Numbered from the stretch's first letter, positions 30,037 through 40,779 are shown. The stretch is 64,000 nt of DNA from Citrobacter sp. 18056 (GCA_902706235.1 CACSJR010000003.1:62001-126000), one strand, 5' to 3'. Numbers and translations: made by a program. Notes: a model not told the origin generated them from the letters alone.

Positions 30037-32718
30037 ATGCTTTCAGTCAGTCATATCACGCTGGACGGTGAAGCCACATTATGCGGCGTCGATCGCTTTC
30101 CCGTTGTCGGCTGGAAAATTGACAGCGACAGACGCGATGTTCTGCAACGTTCATGGCATCTGCAGTGCAGTACGTCGGCTGATTTTTCAGCGCTGATTTT
30201 TGACAGCGGGGAGGTTATCAGCGCGCAGTCCAGTAACCTCGAGCTGGAGGTTACGCCGCTGTTGTCTTCCACCCGCTATTATCTGCGGGTTCGCATTAGC
30301 GATAATCAGGGCGAGTCCAGCGGCTGGAGCCCTTCCTCGGAGCTGGTCACGGGCCTGCTCGACACGCCGTGGCGGGCGGAATTCATCTCTGCTGAGTCGC
30401 TCAGTGACAAGGCGGAGTCGAAAGCCACATTGCTGCGAAACGCGTTTTCACTGTCGCCGACCAAAGCGATTGCCGCTGCCTGGGTACACGCGACAGCGCT
30501 TGGTATCTATCAGTTATTCCTGAACGGTGCACGCGTCGGCAACGATGAACTGACGCCGGGATGGACCAGCTATCGTCATCATTTGCTGTACCAAACCTAT
30601 GATGTCACCGGTATGTTGAATCAGGGTGAGAACGTTATCGGCGCGGAGCTGGGCGCGGGTTGGTTCAAAGGCGATATGGGTTTTAGCCGCCATCGTAATT
30701 ACTATGGCGAACAAACCGCGCTGCTGTGCCAACTGGTGATTCAGTATGACGACGGTTCGCGGCAGGTCGTCGGGTCCGATCGTTCATGGCGAGGTAGCGA
30801 TTCCGCGCGTGAGTTTGCTGAGATATACGACGGTGAGCGGTTCGATGCCCGTCGGGTTCAGGCGGGCTGGAGTCAGGCTGGTTTTAGCGATGGGTCATGG
30901 CGGGCGGTCAGCATCGTCGATTGGGATAATAATACGCTGAAGGCACAGGGGGCGGGGACGGTTCGCCAGATGGAACGGCTGGCGGCGAAGGCGCTGATAA
31001 TTACCCCGCAAGGCGATAAGGTTCTCGATTTCGGTCAGAACATGAGTGGTTGGGTGGAGTTTCGCGTGCGTGGCAAAGCGGGCGATAAAGTGGTGCTGCG
31101 CCACTTTGAAACGCTGGATGCCAACGGCAACGTGTACCTCGATAACCTGCGCACCGCCAGACAGACAACGGAATATTTTCTGAAAGGCGAAGGGGATGAA
31201 ACCTGGCACCCGCGCTTTAGCTGGCAGGGCTTCCGCTATGTGAAGGTGGAAGAATTTCCGGGCGAGCTGGACCTGAGCCAGTTTACCGCCATTGTTATCC
31301 ATTCCAATATGGCCGCCACTGGGCATTTTTCCTGTTCAAATCCGGAGTTAAATCAGCTACACCACAACATCCTCTGGGGACTGAAAAGTAACTTTGTTGA
31401 TGTGCCGACTGATTGCCCTCAGCGTGATGAACGCCTGGGCTGGACCGGTGATGCGCAGATATTTTGCCGGACGGCGAGCTATCTGATGCAAACCCAAACT
31501 TTCTTTGCCAAGTGGCTGGTTGATCTGAAAGCCGATCAAACACCGGAAGGCGGTGTGCCGCACGTCATTCCGGACATTCTCACCGGACACTGTGACCAGG
31601 ATAAGTTTCTCGCGGAAGGGGGCACGCATTCCGCGACGGGCTGGGCCGATGCTGCAGTGGTCAATCCGTGGACGATGTACCTGATGTACGGCGATAAACG
31701 GGTGCTGGAAAATCAGTATGCCAGCATGAAAGGCTGGGTCGATTTTATGCAGACCCATTCGGATAACGATATCTGGCGCTACAAGCTACAGTTTGGCGAC
31801 TGGGTGGCGCTGGATGCGCAAGAGGGCAGCTATTTCGGCGCCACGCCGGAAGATCTGATTTGTACGGCCTGGTACGCCAATTCCACCCAGCTGTTGGCGA
31901 AAACGGCAAAGGTACTCGAACGCACAGACGATCATCGTTATTACGATGCTTTGCATGAACGGATTGTGGAACGCTTCCGCCAGCGATTCTTTACCGCCGA
32001 TGGGGATATGACTGCCCGGACCCAGACGGCGCATATTCTCGCGCTCTGTTTCAACCTGGTGCCGGACGCGTTGCGTGAGCGCACGGCAAATACGCTAGTG
32101 GAACTGCTTCACCAACATGACGGGCATCTGGTTACCGGTTTCCTCGGCACGCCGTATTTCTGCCACGCGTTGAGCCAGAATCAACATCCAAAAGAAGCCT
32201 GGTCGCTGTTGCTGAAGGACGATTTCCCGTCGTGGCTATATCAGGTAAAAGCCGGGGCCACTACTATCTGGGAGCACTGGGACGGCATCAAACCCGATGG
32301 TTCGATGTGGAGCCCGGACATGAATTCGTTCAACCACTATGCTTACGGTGCTGTGGGTGAATGGCTGTATCGCACCGTGGCAGGCATTGAGGCGGACGAA
32401 ATGGCTCCAGGGTTTAAGCATATCGTTATTTCACCCCTACCCGGTGGTGGCCTGAGCTGGATGGACGCGCGCTATCAGTCGATTTATGGCGATATCGCGG
32501 TGAACTGGCAGGCGCAAAAGGGGCGTGTGGTGCTGACATTCCGCATTCCGGCGAACACCACGGCGACCGTTAAGCTCCCTGCGGCCAGGGAAATTATCAC
32601 CGGCGGCTCGTTGAATTTTGCTCATGATAACGGTGAATGGTCGGCGCACTGCGGATCAGGAGAATATCGCGTTGAGTATTTGCCTGATGAATCGGTAGAC
32701 CTGACTTACACAGACTGA
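30037..32718 (+). CDS. Alpha-L-rhamnosidase, GH78 family, no signal peptide
   Basis: Glycoside hydrolase of 893 residues from the ATG at 30037, which has AGGAG nine bases upstream; a TTG at 30031 is too close. An N-terminal Fn3-like domain, a lectin-like domain, a jelly roll near residues 300-410 and the (alpha/alpha)6 barrel follow in the normal GH78 order. The catalytic acid region is CPQRDERLGWTGDAQ near residues 459-473, and the second Glu is in ATTIWEHWDG near 742. It inverts and releases L-rhamnose from flavonoid or polysaccharide rhamnosides. With no signal peptide it should act in the cytoplasm on imported small substrates. Confidence 0.92.
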   Translation: MLSVSHITLDGEATLCGVDRFPVVGWKIDSDRRDVLQRSWHLQCSTSADFSALIFDSGEVISAQSSNLELEVTPLLSSTRYYLRVRISDNQGESSGWSPSSELVTGLLDTPWRAEFISAESLSDKAESKATLLRNAFSLSPTKAIAAAWVHATALGIYQLFLNGARVGNDELTPGWTSYRHHLLYQTYDVTGMLNQGENVIGAELGAGWFKGDMGFSRHRNYYGEQTALLCQLVIQYDDGSRQVVGSDRSWRGSDSAREFAEIYDGERFDARRVQAGWSQAGFSDGSWRAVSIVDWDNNTLKAQGAGTVRQMERLAAKALIITPQGDKVLDFGQNMSGWVEFRVRGKAGDKVVLRHFETLDANGNVYLDNLRTARQTTEYFLKGEGDETWHPRFSWQGFRYVKVEEFPGELDLSQFTAIVIHSNMAATGHFSCSNPELNQLHHNILWGLKSNFVDVPTDCPQRDERLGWTGDAQIFCRTASYLMQTQTFFAKWLVDLKADQTPEGGVPHVIPDILTGHCDQDKFLAEGGTHSATGWADAAVVNPWTMYLMYGDKRVLENQYASMKGWVDFMQTHSDNDIWRYKLQFGDWVALDAQEGSYFGATPEDLICTAWYANSTQLLAKTAKVLERTDDHRYYDALHERIVERFRQRFFTADGDMTARTQTAHILALCFNLVPDALRERTANTLVELLHQHDGHLVTGFLGTPYFCHALSQNQHPKEAWSLLLKDDFPSWLYQVKAGATTIWEHWDGIKPDGSMWSPDMNSFNHYAYGAVGEWLYRTVAGIEADEMAPGFKHIVISPLPGGGLSWMDARYQSIYGDIAVNWQAQKGRVVLTFRIPANTTATVKLPAAREIITGGSLNFAHDNGEWSAHCGSGEYRVEYLPDESVDLTYTD

Positions 32719-32742
32719 TAGCTTAACGGCATCCCACTGAGC

Positions 32743-32769
32743 AAGCGGCCCGCGTGGCCGCTTTTTCTT
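32743..32769 (+). terminator. Rho-independent terminator after the rhamnosidase gene
   Basis: AAGCGGCC (32743-32750), loop CGCGT, GGCCGCTT (32756-32763), then TTTCTTT. It ends about 20 bp before the cysM start. Confidence 0.88.
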
Positions 32770-32788
32770 TGCAAGTCTGGACCGGAAC

Positions 32789-33700
32789 GTGAATACATTA
32801 GAACAAACCATCGGCAATACACCATTAGTTAAACTCCAGCGCCTCACGCCTGATAACGGCAGTGAAATCTGGGTCAAACTGGAAGGCAACAATCCGGCGG
32901 GGTCGGTGAAAGACCGTGCCGCGCTATCCATGATTGTGCAGGCGGAAAAACGCGGGGAAATCAAACCGGGCGACGTGCTGATTGAAGCCACCAGTGGCAA
33001 CACCGGTATTGCGCTGGCGATGATCGCCGCGCTGAAGGGTTATCGCATGAAACTGCTGATGCCCGACAACATGAGCCAGGAGCGCCGGGCCGCGATGCGC
33101 GCCTACGGGGCTGAGCTGATTCTGGTCAGCAAAGAGCAGGGCATGGAAGGCGCACGCGATTTAGCGCTGGAAATGGCTACTCGCGGCGAAGGCAAATTGC
33201 TCGACCAGTTTAATAATCCGGATAACCCCTTCGCGCATTACACCACCACCGGGCCGGAAATCTGGCAGCAAACTGAGCAACGGATGACGCATTTCGTGTC
33301 CAGCATGGGCACCACCGGCACCATTACCGGGGTGTCGCGTTTTCTGCGCGAGCAGGATAAAAGCGTGACTATTGTGGGGCTACAGCCGGAAGAGGGCAGC
33401 AGCATTCCGGGCATTCGCCGCTGGCCTGCGGAATACATGCCGGGAATTTTTAATGCTTCTCTGGTGGATGAGGTCATGGATATTCATCAGCGTGATGCGG
33501 AAAATACCATGCGTGAACTGGCGGTGCGGGAAGGTATTTTCTGCGGTGTGAGTTCCGGTGGCGCGGTTGCCGGTGCGCTGCGGGTGGCGAAAGCCAATCC
33601 GGGCGCGGTGGTGGTGGCGATTATCTGCGATCGCGGCGATCGGTATTTATCGACCGGTGTGTTCGGTGAAGAGAGTTACAGTCAGGGGGCGGGGATTTAA
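32789..33700 (+). CDS. cysM: Cysteine synthase B (O-acetylserine sulfhydrylase B)
   Basis: PLP enzyme of 303 residues that makes cysteine, or S-sulfocysteine from thiosulfate, from O-acetylserine. The GTG start at 32789 gives [16 protein letters not shown] and the E. coli length; E. coli cysM also uses GTG. The PLP lysine is Lys41 in [11 protein letters not shown], and the phosphate loop [10 protein letters not shown] follows. In E. coli this is the fifth gene of cysPUWAM. Here it is separated from cysA by 5.3 kb and two terminators and has only 70 bp of non-coding DNA upstream. pdxK follows closely. Confidence 0.97.
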   Translation: MNTLEQTIGNTPLVKLQRLTPDNGSEIWVKLEGNNPAGSVKDRAALSMIVQAEKRGEIKPGDVLIEATSGNTGIALAMIAALKGYRMKLLMPDNMSQERRAAMRAYGAELILVSKEQGMEGARDLALEMATRGEGKLLDQFNNPDNPFAHYTTTGPEIWQQTEQRMTHFVSSMGTTGTITGVSRFLREQDKSVTIVGLQPEEGSSIPGIRRWPAEYMPGIFNASLVDEVMDIHQRDAENTMRELAVREGIFCGVSSGGAVAGALRVAKANPGAVVVAIICDRGDRYLSTGVFGEESYSQGAGI

Positions 33701-33705
33701 CGGTC

Positions 33706-34542
33706 ATGGAAATGATTCTATTCCGGGATAAAACCCGGGCGCAGCAGGCCGATATTGTGGCCGTGCAGTCTCAGGTCGTGTACGGCAGTGTTGGTAACAG
33801 CGTAGCGGTACCGAATATCAAACAGCACCATCTGAACGTACTGGCGGTGCCAACGGTACTGTTCAGCAATACGCCGCATTACGATACCTTTTACGGTGGC
33901 GTGATACCTGATGAATGGTTCAGCGGTTATTTGCGGGCGCTCGAAGAGCGTGATGCGCTGCGTGAACTGAAAGCGGTGACCACAGGTTACATGGGCAGCG
34001 CCAGCCAAATTGCGATTCTGGCCCAGTGGCTGAAAGCGATGCGCGCAAAGCATCCACAAATGATGATTCTGGTGGACCCGGTGATCGGCGATACCGACAG
34101 TGGCGTGTACGTGAAGCCAGAAATTCCGGCAGCGTACTGCGAACATTTGCTGCCGCTGGCGCAGGGCATTACGCCAAACGTGTTCGAGCTTGGCGTGCTG
34201 AGTGGCAAACCGTGCGAGACGCTGGACGAGGCGATTATCGCAGCTAAAAGCCTGCTGTCAGAGACGCTGAAATGGGTGGCCATTACCAGCGCACCGGTCG
34301 CGGACGATAATGACATTCACGTGGTGCTGGTGACCGCAGACAGCGTAGATATCAGCGGCTGGCCCCGCGTGGCGACTGATTTGAAAGGAACGGGCGATTT
34401 GTTCTGCTCGGAGTTAATCAGCGCGGTAGTGCAGGGGAAAACGTTGCAGGAGGCAGTGCATTTAGCGGGCAGTCGTGTCGTTGAGGTGATGGCTTACACC
34501 CTTGAGAAAGGGTATGACGAACTGATTCTTCCGCCGCGATAA
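33706..34542 (+). CDS. pdxK: Pyridoxine/pyridoxal/pyridoxamine kinase PdxK
   Basis: Ribokinase-like vitamin B6 salvage kinase of 278 residues (E. coli 283). The N-terminus has [17 protein letters not shown] and [11 protein letters not shown]. The catalytic anion hole is in [16 protein letters not shown] (Asp near 228). It starts five bases after the cysM stop, making a cysM-pdxK pair; both proteins depend on vitamin B6 chemistry. In K-12 the genes yfeK and yfeS lie between these two. The second ATG at 33712 is an alternative start. Confidence 0.95.
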   Translation: MEMILFRDKTRAQQADIVAVQSQVVYGSVGNSVAVPNIKQHHLNVLAVPTVLFSNTPHYDTFYGGVIPDEWFSGYLRALEERDALRELKAVTTGYMGSASQIAILAQWLKAMRAKHPQMMILVDPVIGDTDSGVYVKPEIPAAYCEHLLPLAQGITPNVFELGVLSGKPCETLDEAIIAAKSLLSETLKWVAITSAPVADDNDIHVVLVTADSVDISGWPRVATDLKGTGDLFCSELISAVVQGKTLQEAVHLAGSRVVEVMAYTLEKGYDELILPPR

Positions 34543-34560
34543 TTCTCCACGACAGAAACA

Positions 34561-34588
34561 AAAATGGCGCCCGAAGGCGCCATTTTTC
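34561..34588. terminator. Bidirectional terminator between pdxK and crr
   Basis: AAAATGGCGCC (34561-34571), loop CGAA, GGCGCCATTTT (34576-34586), then TCT. It serves the convergent pdxK and ptsHI-crr messages. Confidence 0.93.
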
Positions 34589-34605
34589 TATCCATGCGGC
34601 ATCAA

Positions 34606-35115
34606 TTATTTTTTGATGCGGATAACCGGAGTTTCACCCACGGTCACGCTACCGGACAGTTTGATAAGCTCTTTGATCTCGTCCATGTTGGAGATAACAA
34701 CCGGAGTCAGGGTAGACTTGGCTTTCTCTTCCAGCAGTGCCAGATCGAACTCGATGACCGGATCGCCAACTTTGACACGCTGGCCTTCTTCCGCGATACG
34801 TTTGAAACCTTCGCCTTTCAGTTCAACGGTATCGATACCGAAGTGAACGAACAGCTCAATGCCACTGTCGGACTCGATTGAGAACGCGTGGTTGGTTTCA
34901 AAGATTTTACCGATAGTACCATCAACCGGCGCAACCATTTTGTTGCCGGTCGGTTTGATAGCAATGCCATCGCCCACGATTTTCTCAGCAAAAACAACAT
35001 CCGGCACGTCTTCGATATTGACGATCTCGCCAGAGAGCGGGGCAACAATCTCAATAGTTCCGGTGTCTTTCTTATCATCAGAAACCAGAGATTTCAGTTT
35101 ATCGAACAAACCCAT
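34606..35115 (-). CDS. crr: Glucose-specific PTS enzyme IIA (EIIA-Glc)
   Basis: Cytoplasmic phosphocarrier of 169 residues. The phosphorylated residue is His91 in [12 protein letters not shown], and the neighbouring His76 lies in FETNHAFS. It passes phosphate from HPr to the glucose permease. In its dephosphorylated form it causes inducer exclusion, and when phosphorylated it activates adenylate cyclase. It is the third gene of ptsH-ptsI-crr, 40 bp after ptsI. In E. coli crr also has promoters inside ptsI. Confidence 0.98.
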   Translation of the reverse strand: MGLFDKLKSLVSDDKKDTGTIEIVAPLSGEIVNIEDVPDVVFAEKIVGDGIAIKPTGNKMVAPVDGTIGKIFETNHAFSIESDSGIELFVHFGIDTVELKGEGFKRIAEEGQRVKVGDPVIEFDLALLEEKAKSTLTPVVISNMDEIKELIKLSGSVTVGETPVIRIKK

Positions 35116-35155
35116 GATCTTCTCCTAAGCAGTAATTTGGGCCGCATCTCGTGGA

Positions 35156-36883
35156 TTAGCAGATTGTTTTTTCTTCAATGAACTTGTTAACCAGCGTCAT
35201 TAACTCGTCCGTTGTCGGTTGAGCAAGAGCCTGCTCTGCTAAAACCTTCGCATCTTCGAAGTTCGTGTTACGGATAATCTTCTTAATGCGCGGGATGGAA
35301 ATGGCGCTCATAGAGAATTCGTCCAGACCCATACCCAGCAACAGAAGTGTAGCACGTTCATCGCCTGCAAGCTCACCACACATGCCAGTCCACTTGCCTT
35401 CAGCATGAGAAGCATCAATAACTTGCTTGATAAGCGTCAGGACAGAAGGAGACATTGGCTGGTAGAGATGCGAAATCATATCATTACCACGGTCAACCGC
35501 CAGGGTGTACTGTGTTAAATCATTGGTTCCGATACTAAAGAAGTCAACTTCTTTGGCCAGATGACGGGCAATAGTCGCCGCCGCAGGTGTTTCCACCATC
35601 ACGCCAACTTCGATTGTTTCGTCAAATGCCTTACCTTCGTCACGCAGTTCCTGTTTGAAGATTTCGATCTCTTTGTTCAGTGCACGTACTTCTTCAACAG
35701 AGATGATCATCGGGAACATGATGCGCAGTTTACCGAAAGCGGAAGCACGCAGGATGGCACGAAGCTGATCACGCAGGATCTCTTTACGATCCATAGCGAT
35801 ACGGATTGCACGCCAGCCCAGGAATGGGTTCTCTTCTTTCGGGAAGTTCATGTACGGCAGCTCTTTGTCGCCGCCGATGTCCATGGTACGGACGATGACC
35901 GCCTGAGAGCCACAGGCTTCAGCTACGGCTTTATATGCAGCGAACTGTTCTTCTTCAGTTGGCAGCGAGTCACGGTCCATGAACAGGAATTCTGTACGGT
36001 ACAGGCCGACACCTTCAGCGCCATTGCGCTCTGCACCGTCGACATCACGAACGGTACCGATGTTGGCACAGACTTCAACCTGGTGGCCATCGAGAGTGAT
36101 TGCTGGCAGGTCTTTCAGTTTTGCCAGTTCAGCTTTCTCTTCAGCAACCTGAGTCTGAATTTTACGCAGCGCTTCGATCTCGTCGTTAGTCGGGTTAACG
36201 TAAACTTTGTTGTTAACCGCATCGAGGATCAGATAGTCGCCGGTTTTCACGTCAGTGGTGACGCTGCCGGTGCCCACGATCGCTGGCAGTTCAAGGGAAC
36301 GCGCCATGATTGAGGTGTGGGAAGTACGGCCACCGATATCGGTGATGAAACCCAGCACCTTGTTCAGGTTCAGCTGTGCGGTTTCAGAAGGCGTCAGATC
36401 TTTCGCGACCAGGATAACTTCGTCCTGAATAGCGCTTAAATCGATAATTGCCAGACCGAGGATGTTGCGCATCAGGCGCTTACCGATGTCACGTACGTCT
36501 GCCGCACGTTCTTTCAGGTATTCATCATCAAGCTCTTCCAGAGCAGTCGCCTGACCTTCGATAATCTCATGCGCTGCTGCATCAGCAGTCATGTGCTTAT
36601 CTTTAATCAGGGCTATGATTTCCTGCTCCAGCTCCTCATCTTCCAGCAACATAATGTGGCCTTCGAAGATGGCTTCTTTTTCTTCGCCGAACGTTTCGCC
36701 AGCCTTCGTTTTAATCGCTTCCAGCTGCGCGGACGCCTTAGCGCGACCACTCAGAAAGCGTTCAACTTCCTGGTCGACGCTATCGGCAGAAATTTTCTTC
36801 CGGTCGATGACAATTTCATCTTCTTTCAACAACAATGCCTTGCCGAAAGCGATACCCGGGGATGCTAAAATGCCTGAAATCAT
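35156..36883 (-). CDS. ptsI: PTS enzyme I (phosphoenolpyruvate-protein phosphotransferase)
   Basis: Cytoplasmic enzyme of 575 residues that takes phosphate from PEP and gives it to HPr, the entry step of all PTS sugar uptake. The active histidine is His189 in [12 protein letters not shown]. The C-terminal PEP-binding barrel contains [17 protein letters not shown] and [12 protein letters not shown] with the conserved Cys in GMCGELAGD. Length equals E. coli. It lies 44 bp after ptsH in the pts operon. Confidence 0.99.
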   Translation of the reverse strand: MISGILASPGIAFGKALLLKEDEIVIDRKKISADSVDQEVERFLSGRAKASAQLEAIKTKAGETFGEEKEAIFEGHIMLLEDEELEQEIIALIKDKHMTADAAAHEIIEGQATALEELDDEYLKERAADVRDIGKRLMRNILGLAIIDLSAIQDEVILVAKDLTPSETAQLNLNKVLGFITDIGGRTSHTSIMARSLELPAIVGTGSVTTDVKTGDYLILDAVNNKVYVNPTNDEIEALRKIQTQVAEEKAELAKLKDLPAITLDGHQVEVCANIGTVRDVDGAERNGAEGVGLYRTEFLFMDRDSLPTEEEQFAAYKAVAEACGSQAVIVRTMDIGGDKELPYMNFPKEENPFLGWRAIRIAMDRKEILRDQLRAILRASAFGKLRIMFPMIISVEEVRALNKEIEIFKQELRDEGKAFDETIEVGVMVETPAAATIARHLAKEVDFFSIGTNDLTQYTLAVDRGNDMISHLYQPMSPSVLTLIKQVIDASHAEGKWTGMCGELAGDERATLLLLGMGLDEFSMSAISIPRIKKIIRNTNFEDAKVLAEQALAQPTTDELMTLVNKFIEEKTIC

Positions 36884-36927
36884 AACCCTACCTTACTTGT
36901 GACTGATTTTAAAAAGAACTCTTGAAC

Positions 36928-37185
36928 TTACTCGAGTTCAGCCATCAGCTTAACTAAATGCTCAACTGCTTTCTGCTCGTCTTCGCCTTCTGCAGAGAGG
37001 GTCACTACGGTGCCCTGGGTCAGACCCAAAGTCTGCAGTTTGAACAGGCTCTTAGCGCTAGCGCTTTTGCCGTTGGAGGTCACGGTGATCTCAGAAGCGA
37101 AGCCTTTAGCTTCTTTAACAAACTGAGCGGCAGGGCGAGTGTGCAGACCGTTCGGAGCGGTAATGGTAACTTCTTGCTGGAACAT
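36928..37185 (-). CDS. ptsH: Phosphocarrier protein HPr
   Basis: Small cytoplasmic phosphocarrier of 85 residues. The active site is His15 in [12 protein letters not shown] and the conserved Ser46 is in [10 protein letters not shown]. It relays phosphate from enzyme I to EIIA proteins. First gene of the leftward ptsHI-crr operon, with TTGGGGAAAT as ribosome site. Confidence 0.99.
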   Translation of the reverse strand: MFQQEVTITAPNGLHTRPAAQFVKEAKGFASEITVTSNGKSASAKSLFKLQTLGLTQGTVVTLSAEGEDEQKAVEHLVKLMAELE

Positions 37186-37514
37186 TATATTTCCCCAACT
37201 TATAGGTTTAGTGTTGTGGAACTAAAGTCTAGCCTGGCGGCTACACTTTAGCCTGTATAGATTAGCGCCGGCGGATACGAAAGCGATACAGAAGGTCTGA
37301 CGCGATCCTGGCAGGCACTTCTGGCCGGTGACGTTTAGCTCGTCATTAAACATTATGCCGCGAAAGCAAGATTTGAACCAAATCATAAAATCGATTCAGC
37401 AAGCGGAAATCCTGAATTGAATAATTTCGCGCATCAAAATAATTGTGATGGTTAAATACCAGACCCGACGGGGGGAAGCAATGCCGGGCGGACCAAAAGT
37501 ATGACCTGTGCCAC
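37186..37514 (-). promoter_or_regulatory. ptsH promoter region with Cra operator
   Basis: The ptsH-cysK gap is 379 bp without a gene. On the minus strand TGAATCGATTTT (37387-37398) matches the Cra (FruR) consensus in 11 of 12 places and corresponds to the known Cra site of E. coli ptsH. The 75 bp nearest ptsH, from CTAGACTTTAG to the start, are nearly identical to E. coli as I recall. CRP sites are expected but were not located with confidence. Confidence 0.7.
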
Positions 37515-37542
37515 AAAAAAGCACCCTATCGGGTGCTTTTTT
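37515..37542 (-). terminator. Rho-independent terminator after cysK
   Basis: GCACCC (37521-37526), loop TATC, GGGTGC (37531-37536), flanked by six A and six T. The A run on the left supplies the U tract of the leftward cysK message. Confidence 0.92.
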
Positions 37543-37564
37543 CGTCATATTTTTACATTTGGCA

Positions 37565-38536
37565 TTACTGTTGCAATTCTTTATCCGTAAAGAGATCTGC
37601 AAACAATGCGGTACTTAAATAACGCTCACCTGAGGACGGTAGGATAACCACAATGTTCTTATTGGTAAAGGTTTCATCTTCCTGCAGTTTCAGCGCTGCT
37701 GCGACCGCTGCACCTGAAGATATGCCTGCCAGAATGCCTTCTTCTTCCATCAAGCGACGTGCGGTAGAGATGGCTTCTTCGTTGGTGATGGTGACGACAC
37801 GATCGATAAGTTTCAGGTCAAGGTTGCCCGGAATGAAGCCCGCGCCGATACCCTGAATTTTGTGCGGGCCTGGTTTGATCTCTTCGCCCGCCAGCGCCTG
37901 GGTGATAACCGGTGAGTCGGTCGGTTCAACCGCGACGCTAATCAAGTCGGTTTTGCCTTTGGTGCCCTTGATGTAGCGCGTGACGCCTGTCAGGGTGCCG
38001 CCGGTGCCCACACCCGAGATAAAGACATCGACCTGACCGTCGGTGTCTTCCCAGATTTCTGGGCCGGTCGTTTTTTCGTGGATTTCCGGGTTGGCCGGGT
38101 TGCTGAATTGCTGCAGCAACAGGAATTTTTCAGGATTGTCCGCCACAATTTCTTCAGCTTTCTGAATGGCACCTTTCATGCCTTTCGCACCTTCGGTCAG
38201 AACCAGATTCGCCCCCAGCGCTTTCAGCAGCTTGCGGCGTTCAACGCTCATGGTTTCTGGCATGGTCAGCGTCAGCTTGTAGCCACGCGCAGCGGCAACG
38301 TAAGCGAGCGCAATCCCGGTGTTACCGCTGGTCGGTTCAACCAGTTCGATACCCGGTTTCAGCACGCCACGTTTTTCGGCATCCCAAATCATGTTGGCCC
38401 CGATTCGGCATTTGACGCTGAAGCTCGGGTTGCGTGACTCCACCTTCGCGAGGATGCGTCCATTACCGATTCGGTTCAGTCGAACCAGCGGCGTATGACC
38501 GATTGTCAGCGAGTTATCTTCAAAAATCTTACTCAT
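37565..38536 (-). CDS. cysK: Cysteine synthase A (O-acetylserine sulfhydrylase A)
   Basis: PLP enzyme of 323 residues that makes cysteine from O-acetylserine and sulfide. The PLP lysine is Lys42 in [14 protein letters not shown], the substrate loop is [13 protein letters not shown], and the phosphate loop [10 protein letters not shown] lies near 177. Length equals E. coli. It is the main cysteine synthase, bound and regulated by CysE in E. coli. It is a leftward single-gene unit with cysZ upstream. Confidence 0.98.
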   Translation of the reverse strand: MSKIFEDNSLTIGHTPLVRLNRIGNGRILAKVESRNPSFSVKCRIGANMIWDAEKRGVLKPGIELVEPTSGNTGIALAYVAAARGYKLTLTMPETMSVERRKLLKALGANLVLTEGAKGMKGAIQKAEEIVADNPEKFLLLQQFSNPANPEIHEKTTGPEIWEDTDGQVDVFISGVGTGGTLTGVTRYIKGTKGKTDLISVAVEPTDSPVITQALAGEEIKPGPHKIQGIGAGFIPGNLDLKLIDRVVTITNEEAISTARRLMEEEGILAGISSGAAVAAALKLQEDETFTNKNIVVILPSSGERYLSTALFADLFTDKELQQ

Positions 38537-38658
38537 AGCCCGTCCTTAACTGTATGAAATTTGGGAACGACACCAGCATACGCGGATGGTCATGATGCGG
38601 AAGGAAAGTTTTCGTATATCGATATGCTGATGTGAAATAAAGGTTATCAGTATGGAAT

Positions 38659-38686
38659 AAGGGATGGCATACGCCACCCCTTTTTT
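38659..38686. terminator. Possible terminator between cysZ and cysK
   Basis: AAGGGATGGC (38659-38668), loop ATAC, GCCACCCCTT (38673-38682) with one A-C mismatch. The good T run is on the plus strand. For the leftward cysZ message the U tract would be weak. Confidence 0.45.
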
Positions 38687-38707
38687 ACTTTTATATACAG
38701 ATGACAA

Positions 38708-39463
38708 TCATTTCCAGACGGCGTGCTTGTCGCGATAGCAATCCACCCACATGGCGGTGGCCCCGCAAATGGCGACGGGCAGAATAACCAGGTTTAGCAC
38801 CGGGATCATCGTGAACAGGCTGGTCAGCGCACCAAATTGCATATTGGTGACTTTGCGTGCGCGCAGTGCTTCACGCATCGTTTTGAATGGTACTTTGTGG
38901 TTATCGAATGGATAATCGCAGTACTGAATGGCCATCATCCAGGCGCTGAACAGGAACCACAGTACCGGAGCGACGGTCTGGCCGATGCCCGGAATGAAGT
39001 ACAGCACCAGCAGAATCAACGCTCGCGGTAAATACCATGCCAGTTTTTGCCATTCGCGCTTCATGATGCGCGGCACGTCTTTCATCACGCCCAGCACGCC
39101 GGTATCGGGCGGAGTGGCTCCCGTCAGACGCGCTTCGAGCTGTTCAGCCAGCAGGCCGCTGAACGGGGCGGCAATCCAGTTGGTGATGGTTGAGAATAAG
39201 TAGCCAAAAACAAGCAGAACGGAAAGCACCACAATCGGCCACAGCAAATAGCTTAGCCACTGCAGCCAGTCAGGAACGTGGCCCATTAACGCCGGGATCC
39301 AGTTACCGAGTTCGCTAAACAGCCACCAGAACGCGCCGCCCATCAGCACGATGTTCACCAGCAAAGGCAGGATCACGAAACGGCGAATGCCCGGCAGGGT
39401 GATCAGTTTCCAGCCCTGTGAAAAGTAGTAAACCCCACTACGGGGTGCAGAGGTTGAAACCAT
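38708..39463 (-). CDS. cysZ: Sulfate transporter CysZ
   Basis: Inner-membrane protein of 251 residues (E. coli 253) needed for high-affinity sulfate uptake and coupled to the assimilation pathway. It has four clear hydrophobic blocks, near residues 25-50, 70-95, 145-180 and 205-230. The conserved [19 protein letters not shown] stretch is present. It is read towards cysK, which is the next gene, but a spacer of about 170 bp probably gives cysK its own CysB-dependent promoter. Confidence 0.96.
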   Translation of the reverse strand: MVSTSAPRSGVYYFSQGWKLITLPGIRRFVILPLLVNIVLMGGAFWWLFSELGNWIPALMGHVPDWLQWLSYLLWPIVVLSVLLVFGYLFSTITNWIAAPFSGLLAEQLEARLTGATPPDTGVLGVMKDVPRIMKREWQKLAWYLPRALILLVLYFIPGIGQTVAPVLWFLFSAWMMAIQYCDYPFDNHKVPFKTMREALRARKVTNMQFGALTSLFTMIPVLNLVILPVAICGATAMWVDCYRDKHAVWK

Positions 39464-39693
39464 GGTCAGGTGATACTCCTTTTAGAAAAGTCCTGGTCAT
39501 TGCGCGCCTATATTATCGGCTTGCCAGACGATATCCAGTTAGGAAATGTTCGAAAAAACAGCAAAAAGCACGATTTGGTTCATCTTTATGCTCCGAATTC
39601 CTGGTACGCACTTGCACTTGACGTAATGGGCAAATACTCTTAGTGAGTAAATGTTTGCCGTGGTGGCAAGGTGTTAGAACAACAGAGAATATA

Positions 39694-40719
39694 ATGATGC
39701 AGGATTTGCGTCTGATATTAATCATTGTTGGCGCGATCGCCATAATTGCATTGCTGGTTCACGGTTTCTGGACCAGTCGCAAAGAACGTTCTTCTATGTT
39801 CCGCGATCGCCCAATGAAACGCATGAAATCGCGTAACGACGATGAGTCGGATGACGACAGCTTCGATGACGAGGTTGAAGGCGTAGGTGAAGTTCGTGTT
39901 CACCGGGTGAACCCTGCCCAAAACGTACATGCCGGTGAGCAAGACGCTAACCGCCAGGCGCCGCAGCATCAGTACCAGCCGCCTTACGAGCGTCAGGTAC
40001 CGCAGCAGCCCGTTAGCCAGGAAGAGCCGTTACGTCAGCCACCTCAGCCGCAGCAACAGCCAGTGCGTCAACAGCCGCCGGTTCATCAGGCACCGGAGCA
40101 GCAGCAGCCTGTTGCCGCGCAGCAGCCTGTTGCACAACAGACGATTGTGCCTCAGTATCAGCAGCCGGAGCAGCCTCAGGTGCCACAGCAGCCTCTACCG
40201 CAGCCGCATGCCCATCAGCCTGCGCCGGTAGAGCAGCCTGTCGCTCAGCAGTCAATTGCTCAGCCTGTTGTAGAACCGCAGCCGGTGAAACAGGAGCGCA
40301 AAGAGACGGTTATCGTCTTGAGTGTTGCCGCGCATCAAGGGTCGCATATCAATGGCGAACTGCTGCGTAACAGCGTTGAGCAGACCGGTTTCGTCTTCGG
40401 CGACATGAATATTTACCATCGCCATCTGAATCCTGGCGGCGGTGGCCCGGCGCTGTTCAGCCTCGCGAACATGGTGAAGCCGGGGACATTCGACCCGGAA
40501 AACATGGTCGACATGCAAACGCCTGGCGTGACCATCTTCATGCAGGTGCCGTCTTACGGTGACGAGCTACAAAACTTCAAGTTGATGCTGCAATCTGCGC
40601 AGTACATCGCGGATGAAGTCGGTGGTGTGGTGCTGGACGATCAGCGCCGAATGATCACCCCGCAGAAGGTGCGTGAGTATCAGGATCGTATCCGCGAAGT
40701 GAAAGACGCCAACGCATAA
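39694..40719 (+). CDS. zipA: Cell division protein ZipA
   Basis: Inner-membrane anchor of FtsZ at the septum, 341 residues. The start at 39694 ([17 protein letters not shown]) is that of the E. coli protein; 17 more codons are open upstream. One N-terminal membrane segment is followed by a charged stretch and a long Pro/Gln-rich linker at about residues 90-200. The C-terminal FtsZ-binding domain begins near 215 ([15 protein letters not shown]) and includes [11 protein letters not shown] and [15 protein letters not shown]. The linker is richer in PQQP repeats than the E. coli one. Confidence 0.97.
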   Translation: MMQDLRLILIIVGAIAIIALLVHGFWTSRKERSSMFRDRPMKRMKSRNDDESDDDSFDDEVEGVGEVRVHRVNPAQNVHAGEQDANRQAPQHQYQPPYERQVPQQPVSQEEPLRQPPQPQQQPVRQQPPVHQAPEQQQPVAAQQPVAQQTIVPQYQQPEQPQVPQQPLPQPHAHQPAPVEQPVAQQSIAQPVVEPQPVKQERKETVIVLSVAAHQGSHINGELLRNSVEQTGFVFGDMNIYHRHLNPGGGGPALFSLANMVKPGTFDPENMVDMQTPGVTIFMQVPSYGDELQNFKLMLQSAQYIADEVGGVVLDDQRRMITPQKVREYQDRIREVKDANA

Positions 40720-40746
40720 ACGCCCGGCGTATCACACCCCTTCCTG

Positions 40747-40772
40747 AACCCCCGCCTGTCGGGGGTTTTTTA
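40747..40772 (+). terminator. Rho-independent terminator after zipA
   Basis: AACCCCCG (40747-40754), loop CCTGT, CGGGGGTT (40760-40767), then TTTTAT. ligA begins 17 bp later, so read-through is probably partial. Confidence 0.88.
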
Positions 40773-40779
40773 TCATTGA

